DNA of 31,092 nucleotides from Micavibrio sp. UBA1850 (GTDB taxonomy: Bacteria > Pseudomonadota > Alphaproteobacteria > Micavibrionales > Micavibrionaceae). The stretch spans positions 147,019 to 178,110 of the forward strand of contig DDIM01000001.1 of assembly GCA_002338525.1 (NCBI GenBank), given 5' to 3'. Positions 24,978-31,092 of this stretch are shown here, one piece after another. Within the stretch, counting starts at the first letter, position 1. Each line of letters begins with the position of its first letter. Under the pieces are notes generated by a model, which worked only from the letters and a program-made list of their open reading frames with translations, was not told the origin of the DNA and searched no databases. Made by a program: the position numbers and the translations under genes.

Positions 24978-26555
24978 ATGACTGACATCATCAAAGACCC
25001 GAAAGAAATTAAAATCAAGCGCGCTTTGTTGAGCGTCTCAGACAAGTCAGGCATTGTTGCATTTGCTGAAAAGCTTGCAAGTTTTGGTGTTGAAATCCTC
25101 TCTACAGGCGGCACAGCGAAGGCCTTAAAAGACGCAGGATTAACCGTCATTGATGTATCAGACCACACAGGATCACCCGAGATTATGGGCGGGCGTGTAA
25201 AAACACTTCACCCTAAAATTCATGGTGGACTTTTAGGACGTAGAGATAAAGACGATCACGTACAAGCCATGAACGAACACGACATCGGCGCCATTGATCT
25301 GCTCTGTGTTAATCTCTACCCTTTTGTTGAAACGCTCAATAGCGGCGCAGACTTTAACGCATGCATCGAAAATATTGATATTGGTGGACCTGCAATGATT
25401 CGCGCAGCATCTAAAAACTTTGATTTTTGTACGGTTCTCACCAACGTGGATGATTATAAATCTGTGCTAAAAGACATGAGCGACAACGACGGCGCCGTCA
25501 CATATGATTTGCGCAAACAACTGGCCGCACGCGCCTTTGCGTTGACAGCAACGTATGATGCCAACATTTCTCGCTGGTTTGCCGAACAAATTAACGAGAC
25601 ATCGCCTGCCCGCGTCAGCTTCTCAGGCAATTTAAAACAAACACTACGTTACGGCGAAAACCCACATCAGGACGCAGCCCTTTATCTTGACGGATCTGAA
25701 CGTCCAGGTGTTGCCACAGCCAACCAAATTCAAGGTAAAGAGCTTTCATATAACAATCTCAACGACACAGATGCCGCCTACGAGCTTGTTTCTGAGTTTG
25801 ACGAGCCAGCTGTTGCCATTATCAAACACGCAAATCCAAGTGGCGTTGCAATAGGCGATGACCTGCACTCTGCATATCTAAGCGCCCTTAAATGCGACCC
25901 CGTTAGCGCCTTTGGCGGGATTATCGCCCTTAACCGAACGCTTGATGCTAAAACCGCTGAAGAAATTTTGAAAACATTCTGCGAAGTGGTTATCGCCCCC
26001 TCGGTTGAGGCTCAAGCCCTCGAGCTGTTTAAAGCAAAAAAGAATATTCGTGTTCTTACAACGGGTGAAATGCCCGATCCAACTGCGCACCGCAAGCAGG
26101 TCAAATCAATCGCAGGTGGATTATTGGTGCAAACCGCCGACACGGGACGTGTCACACTTGATGATTTGAAAGTTGTTACAGATCGCGAGCCGACAAAACA
26201 AGAGCTTGATGACCTGCTTTTCGCCTTCCGTGTCGGAAAACATGTCAAATCCAACACGATTGTTTATGCTAAGGATCAAGCAACAGTGGGAATTGGCGCC
26301 GGCCAAATGAGCCGTATTGATGCCGCCAAAATCGCAGCCTCTAAAATGAGCGATGCCGGATTGGCGGGATGTAATCCAGTTGTGGCCTCTGATGCGTTCT
26401 TCCCCTTTGCCGATGGGCTGATTGCCGCAGCAGATGCAGGCGTGACCGCCGTGATTCAACCTGGCGGCTCAATGCGAGATCAGGAAGTCATCGACGCCGC
26501 CAACGAACGCGGCCTTGCCATGGTGATGACAGGCATGCGCCATTTTAAGCATTAA
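24978..26555 (+). CDS. purH: bifunctional AICAR formyltransferase/IMP cyclohydrolase
   Basis: PurH carries out the last two steps of IMP synthesis: formylation of AICAR and ring closure. Its 525 residues comprise an N-terminal MGS-like cyclohydrolase domain (RALLSVSDKSGIVAFAEKLA, ILSTGGTAKAL, GRVKTLHPKIHGGLLGRR) and a C-terminal AICAR transformylase domain (LRYGENPHQDAALYL, GKELSYNNLNDTDAAYELV, IIKHANPSGVAIG, VGIGAGQMSRIDAAKIA). The C-terminal GGSMRDQEVIDAANERG and MVMTGMRHFKH are as expected. It follows chpT closely and may share its transcript. No clear terminator follows. Confidence 0.97.
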   Translation: MTDIIKDPKEIKIKRALLSVSDKSGIVAFAEKLASFGVEILSTGGTAKALKDAGLTVIDVSDHTGSPEIMGGRVKTLHPKIHGGLLGRRDKDDHVQAMNEHDIGAIDLLCVNLYPFVETLNSGADFNACIENIDIGGPAMIRAASKNFDFCTVLTNVDDYKSVLKDMSDNDGAVTYDLRKQLAARAFALTATYDANISRWFAEQINETSPARVSFSGNLKQTLRYGENPHQDAALYLDGSERPGVATANQIQGKELSYNNLNDTDAAYELVSEFDEPAVAIIKHANPSGVAIGDDLHSAYLSALKCDPVSAFGGIIALNRTLDAKTAEEILKTFCEVVIAPSVEAQALELFKAKKNIRVLTTGEMPDPTAHRKQVKSIAGGLLVQTADTGRVTLDDLKVVTDREPTKQELDDLLFAFRVGKHVKSNTIVYAKDQATVGIGAGQMSRIDAAKIAASKMSDAGLAGCNPVVASDAFFPFADGLIAAADAGVTAVIQPGGSMRDQEVIDAANERGLAMVMTGMRHFKH

Positions 26556-26597
26556 ATAGGTTTAAACGCTTGTTTTTTAACGAATACGTAAATACTT

Positions 26598-26626
26598 TTA
26601 CCACTTATTAACCCTTTCAATATATA
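26598..26626 (+). promoter_or_regulatory. possible promoter of the three-gene unknown cluster
   Basis: TTACCA (26598-26603) and TATATA (26621-26626) are 17 bp apart, each matching consensus at 4 of 6. They lie 43 bp before the first gene of the cluster and after purH. It is a modest match in AT-rich sequence. Confidence 0.3.
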
Positions 26627-26668
26627 TTAGGGGAAAGAATATTTTGGAAGAAAGTATAAATACTGATT

Positions 26669-27799
26669 ATGGGTTGGTTAAAAGACAGTTGGGATACAGT
26701 GTCAAACGTTGCGGAACAGGCAATGGACAAAGCCGTATGGGCAGTTAAAAACCCGACACTTGCAAAACTTGAAATCGGGCAGGCCGTTTACAATACTGCA
26801 ATTTCAGTAAAAGAAGGCGCTGTAGCATCCGTTGAGCATCCTGAGTATTTCGGGCAAGGCGTTTTGAATGGCTTTGCAGGGTTTGCTGGAGACCTTGCTG
26901 AATTTGGTCAAAATGTCGTTTGGGACAAAACTTTACGTCATGGTGTGAACTATATTAATGCTGATTTACTCGGCAATGAAGAAATAGCGGAAATACAAAC
27001 AGATTACAGCCAAAACGCAAAACAGTGGGCGCATTCCTTAACGGGAATTAACGCGCCAGAAACAGCTGAACAAGCGCGCGCTCTCGGATTTGGAGAGGCT
27101 ATAGGCGATACAGCTGGCCTTGTCGCCGTAACCGTTGCTACGGCTGGCGTTGGCGGCGCCGTTGTTGGAGGAACTGCCGCAAGCGTCCGTGGAACAGCTA
27201 TTTTATCCAACACTGCAAGATCAGGCTTATCTAATGCGCAAAAAACAGCGTCATTTTTAAATCCGTTCAATAGCACAGCAGGTACAGCAATCACGACAGG
27301 CTCAGTTGCCTTGGGCACGCACATGAATGTTCAAGCCGAAGAAGGTGAATTAGCGCAAAGAATGTTCATAGAGCATGAGACAGAGCGAACCGTTATGTTA
27401 CCCACAATGCAGGTTCTCATTAAAAATGAATTAGAAAAAGAGTTGAACAGCCTTAGCGCTGATTACAAAACTTATAAAAACAGCGATCCAGAAAAGACGT
27501 CAGCCGTTTTAAACAGGATTTTAGAAACAGACCCCCTCTTAGAAACAAATTCAGATATGCTCGATATGTCTGATGAAGATTTAAAAGCTTTCTATAGAGA
27601 TTTAGAGGAACACGGAATCAGCATCAATGATCTTAAGGATCGCGCAAAAGAACTAATAAGCACGACCACAGAAAACACTCAAGACACTGATTTAACTGCA
27701 AAAAGAGAGTTTAGTAGCGCTAACAATGCTCAACAGAGTATAATGACGCCATATGAGCCAAAAGAAAAAGAATTTCAGCTACACGCTGTACCCGCATAG
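26669..27799 (+). CDS. hypothetical protein, 376 aa, with Gly-rich hydrophobic centre
   Basis: I do not recognise this protein. It has no signal peptide. The N-terminus (MGWLKDSWDTVSNVAEQAMD) is an amphipathic, Trp-containing helix. Residues ~140-175 are a Gly/Ala/Val stretch (TAGLVAVTVATAGVGGAVVG) that could insert in a membrane, and ~203-217 is a second weaker one. Residues ~225-335 are charged and helical, and the last 40 are polar and likely disordered. Gly-rich segments of this kind occur in secreted pore-forming or pre-toxin proteins, but no toxin domain is visible and none is claimed. The ribosome binding site is weak. It is the first of three consecutive unknown genes ending at a strong terminator. 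Confidence 0.75.
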   Translation: MGWLKDSWDTVSNVAEQAMDKAVWAVKNPTLAKLEIGQAVYNTAISVKEGAVASVEHPEYFGQGVLNGFAGFAGDLAEFGQNVVWDKTLRHGVNYINADLLGNEEIAEIQTDYSQNAKQWAHSLTGINAPETAEQARALGFGEAIGDTAGLVAVTVATAGVGGAVVGGTAASVRGTAILSNTARSGLSNAQKTASFLNPFNSTAGTAITTGSVALGTHMNVQAEEGELAQRMFIEHETERTVMLPTMQVLIKNELEKELNSLSADYKTYKNSDPEKTSAVLNRILETDPLLETNSDMLDMSDEDLKAFYRDLEEHGISINDLKDRAKELISTTTENTQDTDLTAKREFSSANNAQQSIMTPYEPKEKEFQLHAVPA

Positions 27800-27854
27800 G
27801 TAATAAGTAACAGTGTGAGTAAAGAATAAACGGAGAGAGAAAGAAAGAGTAACC

Positions 27855-29030
27855 ATGAAGAGCTTAAAAGACATCCTAAAGACAATGACAACTAACTCTG
27901 ACGACTTTGCAAAACTAGTCGGAGACAAGGGTGATGATTTCATTAAAGCTATTGAAAGTGGTGGAAGTGACCTTGCAAAGTTCACTAAAGAAAACAAAGA
28001 ATTCATGACGGCAATGCGCCAGACAGACGAATTTAAAACTTTAAAATTAACCGCCGATGCAAACAAGGCACTGGCCAAAACAATTGATGAAAGCGTCGTC
28101 ATAAGCGATGACGTAGCTGAGGCTCGTACAGCCGCAGCGGCGAAACAAAACGCAGATGATACAGCCAAGCAAAGCGCAGATGACACTGCAAAGCAGGATG
28201 CAGAAGTTGACTCCGTAGCAGCAGATGAAGTTAGCACGGTCACTAACTCAGCGCTTGTACTTACGGTTGCAGATAACACGAGAAAAGTAAGCAATGTGCT
28301 TAAGGGGACAAATAGCTACTCAGATCCTTCTGACCTAGAGGCCGTTATTTCTAACCTTGGAAAGCAATTAGACGAAGCTGGGCTTATTGTCGCAGACCAA
28401 AGTAGAAAAAGCGGATTTGCAGCGGCAACCTCTTCGCCTAAAAATATAGTTGAAAAAATTAGAAATGGCGAAACAATAACGCAAAAAGAATTCAACAAGC
28501 TTGATGACGCTGTAATGAGCAAGAATTCTGATTCTCTAGCAAGCGCAGCCAAAGCACAATCCGCAGCAGCCCCCACGAACGGCTCTGGCGGGTGGATGGA
28601 TAAACTTACAAACCCTATAAAAGCTGCAACTGGATTTGTAGGGAGCGTTGTCAAATATGGTGCTGTTGCTGTTGCAGGAGCCTTGGGTGTAAGTATAATA
28701 TCCGCTTCATCTGAAGACCCCGAAGTTTTAAAGAACAAATCTGATCTAGACGAACACCTTGAAACAAACATTAATGCTGCAGGAAACCTATATAAGTCCT
28801 GCGCTATTGACGCTATTGCTGATTCTTACGGACTGACAGTACAGGAAGAACACGCAAATCGTGCCCAGTTTAACAGTGCATTATCTGCGAAAATGGGAGA
28901 GCAGTTTAGAGAATGTGCTGAAGCAAATAACGCCTATGACAACAATGAAAATGTTATCCCTGCATTCACAAAAGAAGAAGAAATTTTCATTAGTCACTCA
29001 GTAGAGCAGCTTCCATACAAAATTAAGTAA
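27855..29030 (+). CDS. hypothetical protein, 391 aa, one predicted membrane segment
   Basis: I do not recognise this protein. It has no signal peptide. Residues 1-95 are helical and charged (MKSLKDILKTMTTNSDDFAK). Next comes a low-complexity Ala/Asp/Lys stretch with a tandem repeat of ADDTAKQ (residues ~100-115). A long polar region leads to one hydrophobic segment at ~261-283 (FVGSVVKYGAVAVAGALGVS), which looks like a membrane span. The ~105-residue tail has two cysteines (C316, C354) that could pair. The ribosome binding site (AAAGAG) is good. It lies 55 bp after the 376-aa gene and 85 bp before the 205-aa gene, so the three are probably co-transcribed. Confidence 0.75.
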   Translation: MKSLKDILKTMTTNSDDFAKLVGDKGDDFIKAIESGGSDLAKFTKENKEFMTAMRQTDEFKTLKLTADANKALAKTIDESVVISDDVAEARTAAAAKQNADDTAKQSADDTAKQDAEVDSVAADEVSTVTNSALVLTVADNTRKVSNVLKGTNSYSDPSDLEAVISNLGKQLDEAGLIVADQSRKSGFAAATSSPKNIVEKIRNGETITQKEFNKLDDAVMSKNSDSLASAAKAQSAAAPTNGSGGWMDKLTNPIKAATGFVGSVVKYGAVAVAGALGVSIISASSEDPEVLKNKSDLDEHLETNINAAGNLYKSCAIDAIADSYGLTVQEEHANRAQFNSALSAKMGEQFRECAEANNAYDNNENVIPAFTKEEEIFISHSVEQLPYKIK

Positions 29031-29115
29031 GCTATTGAAATATAATATGAATTTAAGATAAGTTTGCATATAACGAGCTTATTGCATAAGATGTAAAAAA
29101 AGAAAGAGAGTAAAC

Positions 29116-29733
29116 ATGGACATTTTAGATTATTTCACTAATAAAGTTGATAATGGTTGGGACAAATTCACAGACGGTGCAGGTGATACCGTTGAAGGTG
29201 GAGCAGCGCTTGCCAGACTTTTAAACCGTTTGGAACTTCATGACACAAACGTTATGGACGTCGCTGAAAACATCCGTAGTGCTAACGATAAAGAGTTAGA
29301 TACAGATATTCAGCTTATAACAGCTCAGTACAAAGACTCTATCGACTATATCGCTGAGACCGGTGGATTTTGGCAACAAAACTTTTGGTTGCCAGTAGTT
29401 AGCTTTGTACAAGAGATGTTTGGAGTTGAAGAAACTGCGCTAGACAAATTAGAAATGCATAAAAGCTTGGTTGATGAAGCAATGGGCAAAGTGCAAGCAG
29501 CAATTAATGATCACTCGACTGTGCAAAACGATGTAAGTCAGCGTGTTCTAGATAATATGATTACAGAATCTGGACAGGATCTGCACAAGGCATCTGATAA
29601 CTTGCTAAATGTGAAACCAGTAGCCGACCGATTTACAGGTGCAGTAAACGATTCGCAATATGATGGTAGTGCGGTTGACATCAATCAGCCAAAGCCAGCA
29701 GCGCAAAACACACTGGATTTTAATTACAACTAA
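29116..29733 (+). CDS. hypothetical protein, 205 aa
   Basis: I do not recognise this protein. It is acidic and mainly helical, without a signal peptide. A Gly-rich turn follows the first helix (WDKFTDGAGDTVEGGAA), residues ~85-103 are aromatic and hydrophobic (FWQQNFWLPVVSFVQEMFG), the next ~65 residues are likely coiled, and the end is polar and disordered, closing in LDFNYN. The Trp-Asp pair near its N-terminus loosely recalls the SWDTV of the first gene in the cluster. A good ribosome binding site (AAAGAGAG) precedes the ATG. It is the last gene before a strong terminator. Confidence 0.75.
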   Translation: MDILDYFTNKVDNGWDKFTDGAGDTVEGGAALARLLNRLELHDTNVMDVAENIRSANDKELDTDIQLITAQYKDSIDYIAETGGFWQQNFWLPVVSFVQEMFGVEETALDKLEMHKSLVDEAMGKVQAAINDHSTVQNDVSQRVLDNMITESGQDLHKASDNLLNVKPVADRFTGAVNDSQYDGSAVDINQPKPAAQNTLDFNYN

Positions 29734-29758
29734 TAATTAAGAGTTTTAACTCTTTATC

Positions 29759-29790
29759 AAAACCCTCCTTTACTCTCGGAGGGTTTTTTT
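29759..29790 (+). terminator. intrinsic terminator after the three-gene cluster
   Basis: AAAACCCTCC (29759-29768) and GGAGGGTTTT (29778-29787) form a 10-bp stem with a 9-nt loop, and the T run extends to 29790. It closes the unknown cluster and insulates lepA. Confidence 0.92.
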
Positions 29791-29848
29791 ATGCCTAAAT
29801 CAAACTCCAGCTTGATCTTTTCCGCCTTTCGCTATATCACTTTGCGTT

Positions 29849-31092
29849 ATGAGTAAGACACCTGACACAATGCCATTAGACCGTATCCGTAACTTTGCGA
29901 TTATTGCGCATATTGACCACGGAAAATCAACGCTCGCTGACCGCCTCATTCAAACATGCGGTGGGTTGGAAGAGCGTGAAATGTCCCAGCAAGTCTTGGA
30001 CAATATGGATATCGAGCAAGAGCGCGGAATTACAATCAAGGCGCAAACTGTGCGCCTAAGCTACACCGCGAAAGATGGCATTGAATACCAACTCAACCTC
30101 ATGGACACACCAGGTCACGTTGACTTCTCATACGAAGTCTCGCGGTCTTTGGCATCGTGTGAAGGCTCAATCTTGGTTGTTGATGCCTCACAAGGGGTAG
30201 AGGCACAAACATTGGCCAACGTATACATGGCCCTTGAAAACGATCACGAGATTGTATCTGCCATTAACAAAATTGACCTCCCCGCTGCAGACATTGATCA
30301 GGCCAAAGACGCCATTGAAAATGTGGTGGGTCTTCCCGCAGACGAGGCCGTCCCCTGCTCTGGTAAAACAGGCGAAGGTATTGGTGAATTACTTGAGGCC
30401 ATTGTGACAAAACTCCCCCCTCCTCGTGCTGGAGATGGCGAAGCGCCGACAAAGGCATTATTGGTTGACAGTTGGTACGACGCCTATTTGGGTGTGGTTA
30501 TCCTTGTCCGTGTGATGGATGGATATTTAAGAAAAGGCCAAAAAGTCCGCTTTATGGGGACAAAGGCCACGCGTGAGGTCGATCGTGTGGGTATGTTTAC
30601 ACCTAAACACGTCCTTCTTGATGCATTAGGCCCGGGTGAAATGGGCTTTATCACCGCTGGAATAAAAGATATTTCGGACACACGCGTAGGTGATACGATT
30701 ACAGACGAAAAACGTCAGTGCGAAAAACCGTTATCTGGGTTCAAACCCTCTGTGCCAATGGTGTTTTGTTCGCTTTTCCCAATCGATAGCAGCGAATATG
30801 AAAAACTGCGTGATTCTTTGGCGAAACTTGCGCTCAATGATGCGTCCTTAATTTATGAAAATGAAAGCTCTCAAGCACTTGGCATGGGATTCCGTTGTGG
30901 GTTTCTTGGCTTGCTTCATATGGAGATCATCCAAGAACGCCTCGAGCGCGAATTTGATCTAGATCTTATTCCGACAGCACCAAGCGTTGTGTATCATGTC
31001 TATATGACCAATGGCACAATGAAGGAGCTATACAACCCTGTCGATATGCCCGATGTCGTATCGATTGATCATATCGAAGAGCCATGGATAAA
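29849..31092 (+). CDS. lepA: elongation factor 4 (LepA), 3' end outside window
   Basis: LepA is a translational GTPase that acts on stalled or assembling ribosomes. The visible ~414 residues of a usual ~600 show the GTPase motifs AHIDHGKSTLADRL (G1), DIEQERGITIKAQT (G2), LMDTPGHVDFSYEVSRSL (G3) and NKID (G4), then domain II (VRVMDGYLRKGQKVRFMGTK) and the start of the later domains (MGFRCGFLGLLHMEIIQERL). The frame remains open to the window end. The ATG at 29849 gives MSKTPDTMPLDRIRNFAII; an ATG at 29870 is also possible, and neither has a strong ribosome binding site. Confidence 0.97.
   Translation, partial: MSKTPDTMPLDRIRNFAIIAHIDHGKSTLADRLIQTCGGLEEREMSQQVLDNMDIEQERGITIKAQTVRLSYTAKDGIEYQLNLMDTPGHVDFSYEVSRSLASCEGSILVVDASQGVEAQTLANVYMALENDHEIVSAINKIDLPAADIDQAKDAIENVVGLPADEAVPCSGKTGEGIGELLEAIVTKLPPPRAGDGEAPTKALLVDSWYDAYLGVVILVRVMDGYLRKGQKVRFMGTKATREVDRVGMFTPKHVLLDALGPGEMGFITAGIKDISDTRVGDTITDEKRQCEKPLSGFKPSVPMVFCSLFPIDSSEYEKLRDSLAKLALNDASLIYENESSQALGMGFRCGFLGLLHMEIIQERLEREFDLDLIPTAPSVVYHVYMTNGTMKELYNPVDMPDVVSIDHIEEPWI

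Noticed and set aside
26556..26585. Terminator after purH (AAGC...GCTTG followed by a T run)
   Set aside because: The pairing arms are only 4 bp with a long AT-rich loop; not convincing.
26577..26591. CtrA-like TTAA-CGAATAC-GTAA before the unknown three-gene cluster
   Set aside because: One mismatch in the second half-site and AT-rich surroundings; too weak to report as a site.
26669..29733. Toxin-immunity or toxin-antitoxin reading of the three-gene cluster
   Set aside because: No toxin fold, nuclease motif, antitoxin-like DNA-binding domain or secretion signal is visible, and all three proteins are too large for a typical toxin-antitoxin pair.

Overview
The window looks like chromosome of an alphaproteobacterium of moderately low GC. 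The evidence is a ChpT-type histidine phosphotransferase (the CckA-ChpT-CtrA phosphorelay), an ELM1/DUF1022 protein beside trxB and a LysR regulator, and a GatB/YqeY-dnaG-rpoD cluster divergent from carAB. I cannot name the genus. Most genes are housekeeping and intact; rpoD (left edge) and lepA (right edge) are cut by the window. I saw no tRNA, rRNA, insertion sequence, prophage or CRISPR array.

Layout. 1-4048 (minus strand): yqeY, dnaG and rpoD, with a good sigma-70 promoter in the dnaG-rpoD gap. 4132-8661: carA and carB, with a hairpin against the carA ribosome binding site. 8667-13157: a small convergent unknown gene, greA, an Lrp/AsnC regulator, then ELM1, trxB and lysR as a compact plus-strand run. 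13167-19197: a surface-structure locus. On the minus strand it holds a DUF4402 pilin-like exported protein, a terminator, a PapD-type periplasmic chaperone and a lipoprotein with an AMIN-like C-terminus; divergently it holds a 1015-residue usher-like outer-membrane protein. 19339-26555: rpsU, a DUF2147 exported protein, aminopeptidase P, galU, a phosphomannomutase/phosphoglucomutase, chpT and purH. 26669-29733: three consecutive genes for unrecognised proteins without signal peptides, closed by a strong terminator. 29849-end: lepA.

The two places most likely to hold something undescribed are the DUF4402/chaperone/usher-like/AMIN-lipoprotein locus and the three-gene unknown cluster. The first carries, in the gap between its divergent arms, an exact CtrA-type box (TTAA-N7-TTAAC) that reads on both strands because it is palindromic. 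With chpT in the same window, this suggests cell-cycle control of a non-classical chaperone-usher appendage. That link is inference from sequence and needs testing.
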